From positions 22,718 to 86,717 of the forward strand of contig JABBAP010000067.1 of assembly GCA_018607905.1 (NCBI GenBank): a DNA stretch of 64,000 nucleotides. The letters are read 5' to 3'. A model generated the notes under the pieces. That model was not told the DNA's origin. It was given only the letters and a program-made list of their open reading frames with translations, and ran no database searches. The translations under genes and the position numbers were made by a program. Source of the DNA: Paracoccaceae bacterium (GTDB taxonomy: Bacteria > Pseudomonadota > Alphaproteobacteria > Rhodobacterales > Rhodobacteraceae). This document shows, piece after piece, positions 35,917 through 45,243 of this stretch; within the stretch, counting starts at the first letter, position 1, and every line of letters starts with the position of its first letter.

Positions 35917-36885
35917 ATGAGCGGATTACCAAGTTTATACGTTTCGCGGCCTTTGCCTGATGCGGTTTTAGATGCGGCGCGTCAGCATTTTGATGTCACC
36001 GTGCGCGGGGAGACTTTGCCGATGAGTGCGGACGAGATGCGCACGGCGTTAACGGGGTTTGATGCGATTTTGCCGACCTTGGGCGACCCGTTAGGGGCCG
36101 ATGCGTTTGGTGGTGATATTCGCTGTAAGATGCTGGGGAATTTTGGCGTTGGGTATAACCATATTGATGTGGCGGCGGCGCAGAGTGCGGGGATCGCCGT
36201 GTCCAATACGCCCGGTGCGGTGACGGATGCCACGGCGGATATTGCGGTCTTGTTGATGTTGATGGCGGCGCGGCGGGCATCTGTGGGGGAGGCGGCGGTT
36301 CGGGATGGCTTGTGGGATGGCTGGCATCCGACGCAATTTTTGGGGCTGCATGTGTCTGGCAAAACGCTGGGGATTGTCGGCATGGGGCGCATTGGTAAGG
36401 CGATTGCAAAGCGGTGCCATTTTGGATTTGGCATGGATGTGGTGTTTTACAACCGATCAAAAGTTGCCGATTGCGGTGTGCCAAATGCGCGCCAATTGGA
36501 CAGTGTTTTGGACGTGATGGCGACGGCAGATGTGGTTTCGCTATCGGTGCCTGGGGGCGGGGCGAACCAGCACATGATCGGCGCGGCGGAGTTGGCGGCG
36601 ATGAAACCGCACGGGGTTTTGGTGAACACGGCGCGGGGCGAAGTGGTGGATGAGGCCGCGTTAATTGCGGCGTTGGAAAGTGGTTCGATTGGGGGTGCGG
36701 GTCTGGATGTTTATGAAAACGAACCCAAAGTGCCAGAGGCGCTGCGGCGGTTGGAAAACGTAAGTTTGCTGCCCCATTTAGGAACGGCGGCGCTGGAAGT
36801 GCGGGTTGGCATGGGGTTGATGGCGGTCGAAAATCTGCGGGCGTTTTTTGCCGGTGAGACAGTGCCAAATGAGGTTACTGCTTAG
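35917..36885 (+). CDS. 2-hydroxyacid dehydrogenase (glyoxylate/hydroxypyruvate reductase type)
   Basis: NAD(P)-dependent D-2-hydroxyacid dehydrogenase of 322 aa. Nucleotide-binding motif GIVGMGRIGKAIAKR (about 154-168) is followed by a basic/neutral YNRSKV loop, suggesting NADPH. The catalytic Arg (NTARGEVVDE), Glu (DVYENEPKVPE) and His (LLPHLGTAA) are present. Substrate likely glyoxylate or hydroxypyruvate, unproven. Its last 11 bp overlap the end of the convergent saccharopine-dehydrogenase-like gene. Confidence 0.92.
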   Translation: MSGLPSLYVSRPLPDAVLDAARQHFDVTVRGETLPMSADEMRTALTGFDAILPTLGDPLGADAFGGDIRCKMLGNFGVGYNHIDVAAAQSAGIAVSNTPGAVTDATADIAVLLMLMAARRASVGEAAVRDGLWDGWHPTQFLGLHVSGKTLGIVGMGRIGKAIAKRCHFGFGMDVVFYNRSKVADCGVPNARQLDSVLDVMATADVVSLSVPGGGANQHMIGAAELAAMKPHGVLVNTARGEVVDEAALIAALESGSIGGAGLDVYENEPKVPEALRRLENVSLLPHLGTAALEVRVGMGLMAVENLRAFFAGETVPNEVTA

Positions 36886-38533
36886 TCAGCGTGCCTTCGT
36901 AAGCGGCGATCAGGCCTGTGATCGGTGTTTTAAACTGAACATTGAAGGTGAATGTGCCGCCCTGCGCGGATTCAAAACTGCGGCCTTGAGGGAGGAACGC
37001 GGTTGGCATGGGGATGCCAAGAAACGCCCAGCGACGCGGGATGAGGTCGAGTTCGCCGTTTTTTAGCACCAGCGCGAGGGAGACTGTGATGGGGCCAAAA
37101 CGCTCGGTCAGCAGATGTGCGTTGCGCCCTGTGCCCTCTGCCTGAAAACTGTGGAATTTCTTGCCGCCAAAGTTGCGCTCCCAAAGTTCGCCGTTGTTTT
37201 GTGGGGTGAAAGTGACCGTGACGGGTGTTGCCGCGTTTGCGGCGGGCAGGCGCAGGAAGAAGCCCGCGAGCGCGGAAAGTGGACCTGTGCCACGGGTGAC
37301 GCGGGCGGTTCCTGACCATTTGGTGATGCCGTTTGGGGTGTGCAGATCGCGGATTTGATCGGGGAGGTTTTGGAACGCCTCGCCCAAGATGCGTTCGTAC
37401 AGGGGGGCGGTTGCAGGGAGGTTTTCGCGGATGCCTGTGGTGATCGTGCGGCGTTCGAACAGGGTGTCGTAATCGGCAAGCGTTAGAGCATCGGTGGCCG
37501 CGCGTGCCCCGTTTTTCGGGCGTTCACCGTTGAGCATTTTTCGAATGATCGCCTCAATCGCCATTGAGGGGATGTAGGGGCCGTCGTCGCCTTCGGCCAG
37601 CAGGTTCCATGTGCGGGTGATGGGGCCGTTCGGGCCATCGCCTGTGACGCGCACGAACATGCCGCCGCGATGTTCGCCAAATTTCATCAGGTTGAGGATT
37701 TTGTAAAACAGTGGCGAGGCGGGTGCGAGGTTTGGCAACAGGCCGCGGCCGCGTAGTTTTGCCAGCAGGTTGAGCGCGCGGTGCAGGATTTCGGGAACCG
37801 GGCCAGCGCCCATCCAGATGCTGTCGAGGTTTGGGTATTCGGGCGGGATGACCTGAAGATCAGGCACGTCGACGAGGGAGAAGTGGATGTTGCGCAGGGG
37901 CAGTTCGCCAGGGGGTGCGATGGTGGTGCGTTGGCTCTCGGATAATCCTTTGGCGGTGGTGACGCGGCCGTTGCGAGTGAGGGTGATGGGGTGGCCAGCG
38001 TAGCCGACAACCGCGCGCATGACGTTGAGGCCGATGCCTGCGTATGGCGACGGGGCGATGCCCCCTGTGATGGTTTTAACGTCGAGGTCGCGCGAGATTT
38101 CGCGGGCAACGGCAGCGGTGAGGACGGGGAAGGAGGACACGCCAGAGAGCACGAAAACGTCTGCTTTTTGCGCGGCGGTGTTCAGCGCGGTGATGCCTGT
38201 GACAAAATCGGAAGCGTCGGCAAAATCAACGTATGGGATTGCGTGTTCAATGGCTGTGCGCGGCACGGCGTAGGGATCATCGCCGTAGTTTTGGAAGGGG
38301 CCAGAGGCATCGACGATGAGGTCGGGTTTTTGCGACGCGAGGTGGGCAGAGATATCGGCGCGGTCGAGTTTGCGAGGGAGGAGCGTTGGGGCGCCTTGGT
38401 AGGTGGCGCAAAAGGTTTCGGCTTTTTGTAGGGAACGGCCCGCGATGAGGAGGGTTAGGTCTGGCAGATCGTTGAGGAGTTCTGCAAGCCTGCCGCCAAA
38501 AACGCCGTAACCGCCGAGGATAAGGATTTTCAT
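36875..38533 (-). CDS. Saccharopine dehydrogenase-like protein with DUF4166 domain
   Basis: 552 aa, two domains. Residues 1-350 are a saccharopine-dehydrogenase-like NAD(P)-binding domain: ILILGGYGVFGGRLAELL, LDRADISAHLASQKPDLIVDASGPFQNYG (in part) and YVDFADASDFV. Residues about 385-550 match DUF4166 (GTGPLSALAGFFLRLP, NNGELWERNFGGKKF, LIPRRWAFLGIPMP). The reaction is unknown. It is a single gene, convergent with the 2-hydroxyacid dehydrogenase. Confidence 0.88.
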   Translation of the reverse strand: MKILILGGYGVFGGRLAELLNDLPDLTLLIAGRSLQKAETFCATYQGAPTLLPRKLDRADISAHLASQKPDLIVDASGPFQNYGDDPYAVPRTAIEHAIPYVDFADASDFVTGITALNTAAQKADVFVLSGVSSFPVLTAAVAREISRDLDVKTITGGIAPSPYAGIGLNVMRAVVGYAGHPITLTRNGRVTTAKGLSESQRTTIAPPGELPLRNIHFSLVDVPDLQVIPPEYPNLDSIWMGAGPVPEILHRALNLLAKLRGRGLLPNLAPASPLFYKILNLMKFGEHRGGMFVRVTGDGPNGPITRTWNLLAEGDDGPYIPSMAIEAIIRKMLNGERPKNGARAATDALTLADYDTLFERRTITTGIRENLPATAPLYERILGEAFQNLPDQIRDLHTPNGITKWSGTARVTRGTGPLSALAGFFLRLPAANAATPVTVTFTPQNNGELWERNFGGKKFHSFQAEGTGRNAHLLTERFGPITVSLALVLKNGELDLIPRRWAFLGIPMPTAFLPQGRSFESAQGGTFTFNVQFKTPITGLIAAYEGTLTKQ

Positions 38534-38669
38534 GGATGCCCCTTTTCGCGATGAGCCTAGGGTTTTGGGCGGTGAGCAGCGATAGGGCGAATGGGCGCAG
38601 GGGATTTGGAGGCGTGGGGTGTTTTGGTGTAAGATTGCAGGGATTGGGCCAGAAACAAGGAGAATTGCG

Positions 38670-39095
38670 ATGAAAACCCCGTGGCATTTATGGGTGATCG
38701 GCGTGGTGACGCTGTTGTTTAATGCGGGTGGTGCGTTTGATTATGTGATGACGCAAACCCAGAACGAAGCGTATATGGCGCAATTTTCAGAGGCGGAACT
38801 GGCGTATTTTTACAGCTTTCCTGCGTGGGTTCAGGGCAGCTGGGCGATTGCGGTTTGGGGCGCATTGCTGGGATCGTTGTTTTTGGTGCTCCGCCGTGCG
38901 TGGGCAGTTTGGGCGTTTGGCGTTTCAATTGTGATGATGCTGGTGACGATGGTGCATAACTTTGGATTGGCTGAGGTGAAAATGCACGAGGTCGTCGGGC
39001 CAGAGGCGATTTGGTTTTCGGGTGTGATTGTTTTGGTGACGGTGGGGACATTTTTCTATGCGCGGATGATGGCGCGGCGTGGGGTTTTGCGTTAG
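38670..39095 (+). CDS. Small membrane protein, unrecognised
   Basis: 141 aa with four hydrophobic helices (about 6-22, 48-74, 78-98 and 108-134), including SWAIAVWGALLGSLFLVLRR and AIWFSGVIVLVTVGTFFYAR. ATG 38670 has AAGGAG 9 bases upstream. The longer frame from 38619 is not needed. No known motif; a housekeeping lipid/stress role is only a guess. The low-molecular-weight phosphatase gene follows 30 bp later. Confidence 0.7.
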   Translation: MKTPWHLWVIGVVTLLFNAGGAFDYVMTQTQNEAYMAQFSEAELAYFYSFPAWVQGSWAIAVWGALLGSLFLVLRRAWAVWAFGVSIVMMLVTMVHNFGLAEVKMHEVVGPEAIWFSGVIVLVTVGTFFYARMMARRGVLR

Positions 39096-39125
39096 CAGAC
39101 GGGGATCAGAGATAAAGGATTTGCC

Positions 39126-39587
39126 GTGACCTATCGTATTCAGTTTGTTTGCCTTGGAAATATTTGTCGATCCCCCACTGCCGAGGGCGTGATGCGGGGC
39201 CTGATCGAGCAAGCGGGGGCGGATATTGAAGTAGATAGCGCGGGCACCAGCGGGTGGCATGACGGGAAGTTGCCTGACGCACGATCCATGGCAGAGGCGG
39301 CGCGGCGGGGCTATGACCTTTCGGCGCAGCGATCCAGTCAGGTGACGCAGGACGATTTTGAGGCGTTTGATCTGATTATCGGTATGGATCACAGCAATAT
39401 GGCGAATTTGCGTGCCATTCAGCCGTGCGGATCAAAGGCGGAGTTGAAGATGCTGCTGGATTATCTGCCCGATCAGCCGCTGCGCGAAGTGCCAGACCCG
39501 TATTATGAAGACGGGTTTGACAGCGTTTTTGATTTGATCGAGGCGGCGTGCGCAGCGATGTTGCGCGATCTGACCGCTAAAGAATAA
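39126..39587 (+). CDS. Low-molecular-weight protein tyrosine phosphatase
   Basis: Cytoplasmic phosphatase with the CX5R loop Cys9-Leu-Gly-Asn-Ile-Cys14-Arg15-Ser in FVCLGNICRSPTAEGVM and the catalytic acid in DPYYEDGFDSVFD (Asp of DPYY). SAGTSGWHDGKLPDARS (in part) is also typical. 153 aa. The start is GTG 39126. Its stop region overlaps the convergent MAPEG gene by 11 bp. Confidence 0.95.
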   Translation: MTYRIQFVCLGNICRSPTAEGVMRGLIEQAGADIEVDSAGTSGWHDGKLPDARSMAEAARRGYDLSAQRSSQVTQDDFEAFDLIIGMDHSNMANLRAIQPCGSKAELKMLLDYLPDQPLREVPDPYYEDGFDSVFDLIEAACAAMLRDLTAKE

Positions 39588-39972
39588 GGCCGAGCGCGAG
39601 GCCGATGACCCCCAAAAGATGCGAAAGAATCGTCAGCAGCATGCCGTAGGCGCGGTATCTGACGGGCTTATCTTCGCTGTAAAAGTGGATGGCGTGCAGG
39701 ATGCGGCCAATGATCAGCAGGGCCGCGAGTGTTAGGGCGGTTGGGCTGGAGTTCATCGCCTCGTTCAAGCCAATCAGGATCAGGCCGAGCGGGATTTGTT
39801 CAGCGGCATTTGCGTGACCGCGAATTTTCTTGGCCAGTTGTGGGTCTGAATTATCGCCCATTGCAATGCGCTGGCCGCGTCGTTGGAGCGCGATGCGCAG
39901 GGTCATAAAGATATAGAGCGCACCCAGAATGACGGCGGCGGCGGCGGTAACATTCAGCGGGAAATCGGTCAT
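39577..39972 (-). CDS. MAPEG family membrane protein
   Basis: 131 aa, four transmembrane helices. MAPEG (membrane-associated eicosanoid/glutathione metabolism) marks: RIALQRRGQRIAMGDN, the HANAAEQIPLGLILIGLNE stretch (in part; the conserved N-x3-E in helix 2), and IGRILHAIHFYS. Activity cannot be told; many bacterial members are glutathione transferases or of unknown role. It overlaps the phosphatase gene on the other strand. Confidence 0.88.
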   Translation of the reverse strand: MTDFPLNVTAAAAVILGALYIFMTLRIALQRRGQRIAMGDNSDPQLAKKIRGHANAAEQIPLGLILIGLNEAMNSSPTALTLAALLIIGRILHAIHFYSEDKPVRYRAYGMLLTILSHLLGVIGLALGLIL

Positions 39973-39999
39973 GGGGCGGTCTTTCGGTTAGGTGGATAC

Positions 40000-40027
40000 A
40001 AAAAAGCCGGGGACGAACCCCGGCTTT
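40000..40027 (-). terminator. Rho-independent terminator downstream of the BI-1 gene
   Basis: On the minus strand AAAGCCGGGG (40027-40018) pairs with CCCCGGCTTT (40012-40003) around a 5-base loop, followed by further Ts. It is a perfect 10-bp stem, 20 bp after the stop of the Bax-inhibitor-1 gene. Confidence 0.92.
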
Positions 40028-40046
40028 AGGTGTTGATTTGTGATGG

Positions 40047-40811
40047 TTATTCTTGGCTGCCAAAGAGCGACAACATCATCATGAACATATTGAGGAAGTT
40101 CAGATACAAGTTGAGCGCACCCATGATTGCAGATTTACCAAGCCATTCGGTGTCGCCGTGGTGGGCGTGTGCCAAATAGGTGTTCTTGATGTTCTGCGTG
40201 TCATAAGCAGTGAGGCCCGCAAAAACCAGAATACCGATGATATTCACGGCGAACATGATCGCACTGGAGCCGATCCAGATGTTGATGACGGATGCCACGA
40301 TGATACCGATCAGGCCCATGAACAAGAAGCTGCCCCAACCAGACAAGTCTTTCTGTGTGGTGTAGCCCCAGATCGAGATCGAGGAGAACATGATCGCGGT
40401 TGCAAAGAAGATCGTTGCGATCGACATGCCTGTGAAGACCGCGAAGATCCAAGAGATCGACAGGCCCATCAGTGCGGAAAACGCCCAGAACACGATTTGT
40501 GCAGTGCCCATCGACATGCGATTGATCATGGCGCTAAAGCCAAAGACAACGGCGAGCGGTGCGAACATGATGATGTAGCGAACCGGGCTGGTGTACATTG
40601 TTTGCAAAAGACCAACTGAGAAGATTTGTGTTTCTTGGCCAGCTGTTGCGCGGGCAAAGTCCATGCCTACGAAGTAAGCGACGATACCTGTGATAAACAT
40701 TGCTACGGACATAAGGCCGTAAACTTTGTTCATGTGCGCGCGCAGCCCTGCGTCTATTTCTGCGGATTGTACACCCGCGCCAGCGCGGCGGACTGTGTCG
40801 TATTGTGCCAT
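40047..40811 (-). CDS. Bax inhibitor-1/YccA family membrane protein
   Basis: 254 aa, seven-helix inner-membrane protein of the BI-1 family (calcium-leak or protease-modulating proteins such as YccA). N-terminal DAGLRAHMNKVYGLMSVAM (in part) and MSIATIFFATAIMFSSISIWGYTTQKDLSGWGSFLFMGLIGI (in part) are typical, as is the TAYDTQNIKNTY motif near the C-terminus. The ATG follows AAGGAGA. It has its own terminator. Confidence 0.94.
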   Translation of the reverse strand: MAQYDTVRRAGAGVQSAEIDAGLRAHMNKVYGLMSVAMFITGIVAYFVGMDFARATAGQETQIFSVGLLQTMYTSPVRYIIMFAPLAVVFGFSAMINRMSMGTAQIVFWAFSALMGLSISWIFAVFTGMSIATIFFATAIMFSSISIWGYTTQKDLSGWGSFLFMGLIGIIVASVINIWIGSSAIMFAVNIIGILVFAGLTAYDTQNIKNTYLAHAHHGDTEWLGKSAIMGALNLYLNFLNMFMMMLSLFGSQE

Positions 40812-40975
40812 TGAGTTTTCTCCTTGAAAAAACAGTTAAAAAGACTGCCAAACGGATGCCTGACAGTTTCCCTTATGAATATTGGGCTAAAGCCGCAGTT
40901 TTTCAAGGTAAATCGGTAGGAAACTGTGCGGAATTGTTCGAATTTCGCACAGTTTCTTTGCGAGGATGCGTTGGT

Positions 40976-41191
40976 TTAGCGTTTCCAGTGGGACGGCGCA
41001 TCCCAAAGGGCGCGATTGGCCTCTGCGATGGCTTGGTCGCGCGAAATACCGATGTCATCGAGCTGGGCATCGGTAAGGGATTTCAGGCGTTTACGCTCAT
41101 TTGAGAGGCGCACAAAGGCGAAAAGCCGTGCCATGTAACCGCCGCGTGGGGCGGAGCTGCGGGCAATTGCGATACGGGAAAGAGTAGTCAT
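40976..41191 (-). CDS. DUF1127 (YjiS-like) small protein
   Basis: 71 aa with the C-terminal DUF1127 motif: KRLKSLTDAQLDDIGISRDQAIAEA. Members are small Arg-rich proteins implicated in RNA maturation and phosphate or stress responses. ATG 41191 has a GGA-rich ribosome-binding site (AAAGGAC). It is divergent from the LysR gene with an inverted repeat between them, so the LysR protein likely controls it. Confidence 0.92.
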   Translation of the reverse strand: MTTLSRIAIARSSAPRGGYMARLFAFVRLSNERKRLKSLTDAQLDDIGISRDQAIAEANRALWDAPSHWKR

Positions 41192-41233
41192 GATCGTGTC
41201 CTTTCTGATTCCTAGATACAAAATCGTGTTTGC

Positions 41234-41248
41234 ATCAAATTTCTTGAT
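41234..41248. promoter_or_regulatory. LysR-type operator ATCAA-N5-TTGAT
   Basis: ATCAA (41234-41238) and TTGAT (41244-41248) form a perfect inverted repeat with the T-N11-A layout of LysR-type regulator sites. It lies between the divergent DUF1127 and LysR genes, 43 bp from the DUF1127 start and 69 bp from the LysR start. Confidence 0.6.
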
Positions 41249-41317
41249 ATCTGTTTGCCACAGGGGTATGTATTTGAAAAACGAATGTTTGTTGGATTTA
41301 ACATCAAGGAATGTGAT

Positions 41318-42205
41318 ATGGCGCGAAATCTGGATTTAACGGCTCTGCGGAGTTTTGTGGCGGTGGCTGATACGGGCGGTGTTACGCGGGCGGCCGCACA
41401 GCTGCATCTAACGCAATCGGCGGTGTCGATGCAGTTGAAACGGCTGGAAGAAAGCCTCAACCAATCTTTGTTGGATCGTTCCAACCGCAGCGTTACTCCC
41501 ACCGCGCAGGGGGAGTTGCTGCTGAGTTACGGGCGACGGTTGCTGGCGCTAAATGACGAGGTGTGGAACCGCATGACGGACACTAAATTTGAAGGCGAAG
41601 TGGTGTTTGGCGTGCCCCACGATATCGTTTACCCGCATATTCCAAAGGTGTTGAAACAGTTTTCCCAAGCCTATCCACGGGTGAAGGTGAATTTGGTGTC
41701 CTCGTTCACGACCGAACTGAAGGCGATGTTTGCAGCGGGCGATTGCGATGTGATCTTAACGACAGAAGCGGGGCGCGATGAAAACGCGGTCAAGCTGACG
41801 GAGTTGGATTTGGTTTGGTACGGCGCGCCAAATGGCACGGCGTGGAAGGAACGCCCGCTGCGTATGGCTTCTGAAAAGCAGTGCATATTCCGTGCGATTT
41901 CGGCAAAGGCGCTGGATCAGGCTGGGATTGATTGGGAAATGGGCGTGGATACGACATCTTCGATGACGGTGGAGGCGTCGTTAAGCGCGGATATTGCGGT
42001 TCATGCCCGCCTAAAAGGTACGGGACCGCAGTATCTGGAAGAGATCGAACATGGCGGCGCGTTGCCCGAATTACCAAAGTTTCAGGTGAATATGCTGGTG
42101 GCGACAACCGCGCAAAACCCGATTGCTGGCGAGCTGGGCGAAATGGTGCGCGCGGCCTATTGCGAGGACATGGATCGCCCAAGCCGCGTTCGTTTGGCGG
42201 GGTAG
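41318..42205 (+). CDS. LysR family transcriptional regulator
   Basis: 295 aa. N-terminal winged HTH: LDLTALRSFVAVADTGGVTRAAAQLHLTQSAVSMQLKRLEESL (in part, residues 4-46), followed by the LysR substrate-binding domain from about residue 90 (GEVVFGVPHDIVYPHIPKVL). ATG 41318 starts the HTH properly; the frame opens at 41255. Regulators of this type sit divergent to DUF1127 genes in Rhodobacterales. Its effector is unknown. A GST gene follows 4 bp downstream in the same direction. Confidence 0.93.
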   Translation: MARNLDLTALRSFVAVADTGGVTRAAAQLHLTQSAVSMQLKRLEESLNQSLLDRSNRSVTPTAQGELLLSYGRRLLALNDEVWNRMTDTKFEGEVVFGVPHDIVYPHIPKVLKQFSQAYPRVKVNLVSSFTTELKAMFAAGDCDVILTTEAGRDENAVKLTELDLVWYGAPNGTAWKERPLRMASEKQCIFRAISAKALDQAGIDWEMGVDTTSSMTVEASLSADIAVHARLKGTGPQYLEEIEHGGALPELPKFQVNMLVATTAQNPIAGELGEMVRAAYCEDMDRPSRVRLAG

Positions 42206-42209
42206 GCCG

Positions 42210-43133
42210 ATGGGCATGCTTATTGACGGCGTTTGGCAGGATGACGTGGATCGCTTCATGGTGGACGGTGCGTTTCAGCGTGAGACGAGTAGTTTTCCGA
42301 GTGCGATCGGGGCCGATGTGATTGAGGCGCTGCGCGTGACGCCTGAACGGTTTGTGCTGGTGGCCTCGTTCAGCTGTCCTTGGTCGCACGGCGCAGTTTT
42401 GGCGTGGATGTTGAAGGGGTTTTCGCAAACCGTTGCGGTGCAGCGGGCTGGTGGGAAACGGGTTGAAGGCTATGGGTTGTTGCGCGGTGGGCCGCTGTCT
42501 GGGCCGATGGATATTTGCCACATGCATCAATTGTACTCTGCCAGCGATGCGGCGTTCACGGGTCGTGCGACGGTTCCGATGCTGTGGGATCGCGCGGCGG
42601 GGCGCGGTGTTTCAAACTCCTCAGCGGATATTATGCTGGCGTTTGACGGGGCTGGGGATGGCGACAGCCTGTATCCGAGCGCCTTGGCGCAAGATATCGA
42701 CGGGCTGATTGTGCAGATTTTTGATGGATTGTCGAATGCGGTTTATCGCGCGGGATTGGCAGAGCGGCAAGATGCCTATGACGGCGCGATTGAGCAGGTG
42801 TTTGGCACTTTGGATTGGTTGGAAACGCGCCTGAGCGGGCAGCGGTATTTGTTCGGCGATCAGCTGACGTTGGCGGATGTGCGATTGTTTGCGACGCTGG
42901 TGCGGTTTGATACGGTCTATGCCACGCATTTCAGGTGTACGCGAAAACGGATTGTGGACTATCCGTCGCTGTGGCGTTTCGCGCGGCGCATGTATCAGAT
43001 GGTGGGTGTTAAACAGACGGTGGACTTTGAGGATATCATTGAAGGCTATTATGTGAACGATGGCAGCCACAATCCGTTTGGCCTGATCGGGGCACAACCT
43101 GTGATCGACTGGGATGACACAACGGATTTGTAG
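42210..43133 (+). CDS. Glutathione S-transferase family protein (glutathionyl-hydroquinone reductase type)
   Basis: 307 aa, Xi-class/Ecm4-like GST. The active-site motif is Cys-Pro-Trp in VASFSCPWSHGAVLAW. The C-terminal helical domain has GDQLTLADVRLFATLVRFDTVYATHF (in part) and YPSLWRFARRMYQ. Such enzymes reduce glutathionyl-hydroquinones. The N-terminal DRFMVDGAFQRETSSF also matches. ATG 42210 lies 4 bp after the LysR stop; GTG/ATG starts upstream would overlap LysR. Confidence 0.88.
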   Translation: MGMLIDGVWQDDVDRFMVDGAFQRETSSFPSAIGADVIEALRVTPERFVLVASFSCPWSHGAVLAWMLKGFSQTVAVQRAGGKRVEGYGLLRGGPLSGPMDICHMHQLYSASDAAFTGRATVPMLWDRAAGRGVSNSSADIMLAFDGAGDGDSLYPSALAQDIDGLIVQIFDGLSNAVYRAGLAERQDAYDGAIEQVFGTLDWLETRLSGQRYLFGDQLTLADVRLFATLVRFDTVYATHFRCTRKRIVDYPSLWRFARRMYQMVGVKQTVDFEDIIEGYYVNDGSHNPFGLIGAQPVIDWDDTTDL

Positions 43134-43162
43134 AATTGCTGCCTGTGCGAAAGGAAGCTGTC

Positions 43163-43636
43163 ATGTCTGTTAGACTTTGTGAATTGCCCGAAAATGCGTT
43201 TTTGCAGCGGTATATCGATGTCGGGCATACGGATTGCTACGCGGTGGATGTGGCGCAAGGCGTGACGTTTGCGGATTTTGTCACGGCGTTTTACACAACT
43301 TGGTTGTTTAAGCTGGAACGGGCGGTTTTGCGATTGGTGAAGCGGCCTTCAACGGATGCTGAAGTGGCGGAATTGGCGGCGGGGACGTGCGCGCGGTTCG
43401 CGGCTTGGGATGTAGAGGAACGTGCGCCAGATCAGATTTTGATGCGTGATATGGCGGGGCGGACGCGGTCTTGGTTGCAAGTTATGCCGTTGGATAGTCG
43501 CACGCGGCTGTATTTTGGATCGGCTGTGGTGCCTGATAAAAACAGCGGCAAGATGGGGTTTATCTTTCACGCGTTGATGGGGTTTCATAAGCTGTATTCG
43601 GTGATGTTGCTGAAAGCGGCGGTGCGGAATTTGTAA
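43163..43636 (+). CDS. Hypothetical protein, unrecognised
   Basis: 157 aa, soluble, no signal peptide. ATG 43163 is preceded by AAAGGAAG. Visible features: HTDCYAVDVAQGVTFADFV, FYTTWLFKLERAVLRLVKRPS and the hydrophobic C-terminus FIFHALMGFHKLYSVMLLKAA (in part), which could lie against a membrane. It resembles SRPBCC/DUF2867-type alpha-beta proteins in general pattern only. It follows the GST by 29 bp and is likely co-transcribed. Confidence 0.7.
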   Translation: MSVRLCELPENAFLQRYIDVGHTDCYAVDVAQGVTFADFVTAFYTTWLFKLERAVLRLVKRPSTDAEVAELAAGTCARFAAWDVEERAPDQILMRDMAGRTRSWLQVMPLDSRTRLYFGSAVVPDKNSGKMGFIFHALMGFHKLYSVMLLKAAVRNL

Positions 43637-43719
43637 ATCCAACCTGTAATCCGTGGGGTCACGCTTGGCATTGATCGGGCACACGCGTAGGTTTTGCGAA
43701 AGCCATAAGGACGCTACAG

Positions 43720-44709
43720 ATGCACAAATTTTCCCTGCTTGATCTTTCGCCAATCCCAGAGGGTAAAACCGAGGCGGATGCGTTGAAAAATACTGTTGCG
43801 CTGGCACAAGCGGCGGAACGGTTTGGCTATCATCGCTATTGGTTGGCGGAGCATCACAATATGCCCGGCATCGCGAGCGCGGCGACCTCTGTGGTGATCG
43901 GCCATGTGGCGGGGGCGACGAAGACTATGCGTGTCGGCGCGGGGGGCATTATGCTGCCCAATCACGCGCCTTTGGTGGTGGCCGAGCAGTTTGGAACGCT
44001 GGCCACGCTGTATCCTGATCGGATTGATCTGGGGCTGGGGCGTGCACCCGGAACCGATATGGCGACGGCGCGCGCACTGCGCCGCCACATGGCGCCGGAG
44101 GATAGTTTCCCGCAAGATGTGATGGAATTGATGGGGTATTTTGGCGCGAATGAGGGGGCGTCTGTTCAGGCGATCCCAGGGCGTGGAACGAACGTGCCAG
44201 TTTGGATCCTTGGTTCGAGCTTGTACGGTGCGCAATTGGCGGCGCATTTGGGGCTGCCGTATGCGTTTGCCTCGCATTTTGCGCCTGCGATGTTGTCGGA
44301 TGCGCTGGCGACCTATCGCAGTGCCTTTCGCCCATCAGAGTTTCTGGCAAAGCCGTATTTCATGATGGCGGCTGGGGTTTGTGCGGCGGATACGGACGAA
44401 GAAGCCGCGCGGTTGCGATCATCCCAGCAAATGGCGTTTGCGCGGTTGCGCACGGGTAATCCAGGCAAATTGCCGTTGCCTGTAGATGATGTGGCAGCGC
44501 ACGTGCCCGCGGGTGTTTTGGCGCAGGTTAATCAGGCGCTGGGCTGTTCTGCCAGCGGGTCAGCGGCAAGCGTGGCCGATGGGTTGGTGCAGTTGATCGA
44601 CACCTATGAACCAGACGAGTTGATGGTAACGGGCATGACCCACGATCCCATCGCGCGGATACGATCGTTTGAGATTGCCGCAGAGGTTTTGGCGGATTTG
44701 TGCGTTTGA
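43720..44709 (+). CDS. LLM class flavin-dependent oxidoreductase
   Basis: Luciferase-like monooxygenase fold, FMN- or F420-dependent, 329 aa. Family blocks: [36 protein letters not shown] (in part), [42 protein letters not shown] (in part) and, at the C-terminus, [13 protein letters not shown] followed by [10 protein letters not shown]. Substrate unknown. Its last 54 coding bases recur as a gene remnant at 45686-45739. Confidence 0.93.
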   Translation: MHKFSLLDLSPIPEGKTEADALKNTVALAQAAERFGYHRYWLAEHHNMPGIASAATSVVIGHVAGATKTMRVGAGGIMLPNHAPLVVAEQFGTLATLYPDRIDLGLGRAPGTDMATARALRRHMAPEDSFPQDVMELMGYFGANEGASVQAIPGRGTNVPVWILGSSLYGAQLAAHLGLPYAFASHFAPAMLSDALATYRSAFRPSEFLAKPYFMMAAGVCAADTDEEAARLRSSQQMAFARLRTGNPGKLPLPVDDVAAHVPAGVLAQVNQALGCSASGSAASVADGLVQLIDTYEPDELMVTGMTHDPIARIRSFEIAAEVLADLCV

Positions 44710-44798
44710 AAGAAGCGGAGATTGCCGCTGATTGATTTCAATCCGTCCGATGCGTTAAAATAAGCTGACCTTTGACACGCAGGCTGGGAGGCTGGGCC

Positions 44799-45191
44799 AT
44801 GACACCCAAAGAAACATATGTTGGCGGGTGCCTGTGCGGCGAAATTCGGTTTGAGGCAATAGGGCCTGCGCTGAAACCTCACACCTGTTCGTGTGAAATG
44901 TGCCAACGTCACAGTGGTTCGCTTACAACTGTTTGGGTGGAGTTTCCCAAGGATTCTGTAAGTTGGACTGGACACGGAGGCGCGCCGTTGACGTACCGAT
45001 CATCGCAATACTCTCAGCGTGCTTTTTGCTCTGTTTGTGGGAGCACATTGGGCGCAATTGATGATGCGCCCACGGTGGCGTTGGTGGTGGGATGTTTTGA
45101 CAAAACAAACAGAAAAGAACTCATTCCTTTGGCGCATTCCTACAAAGGTGGGCGGCCAAAATGGTGGAGCATTGGCGTAGAGGGGGAATAG
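44799..45191 (+). CDS. GFA (glutathione-dependent formaldehyde-activating) domain protein
   Basis: 130 aa zinc-binding protein of the GFA/CENP-V family. Cysteine pattern GGCLCGEIRFEA, HTCSCEMCQRHSGS and FCSVCGSTLG is complete. ATG 44799 starts GGCLCG-containing N-terminus; the frame from 44772 adds nine residues. Many family members have no proven formaldehyde activity. It is a single gene after the LLM oxidoreductase. Confidence 0.92.
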   Translation: MTPKETYVGGCLCGEIRFEAIGPALKPHTCSCEMCQRHSGSLTTVWVEFPKDSVSWTGHGGAPLTYRSSQYSQRAFCSVCGSTLGAIDDAPTVALVVGCFDKTNRKELIPLAHSYKGGRPKWWSIGVEGE

Positions 45192-45243
45192 AAATTTGCT
45201 TGCTCTGGACCTCACGCCTGCAAATGCCAATGTCGCGTCGTAA

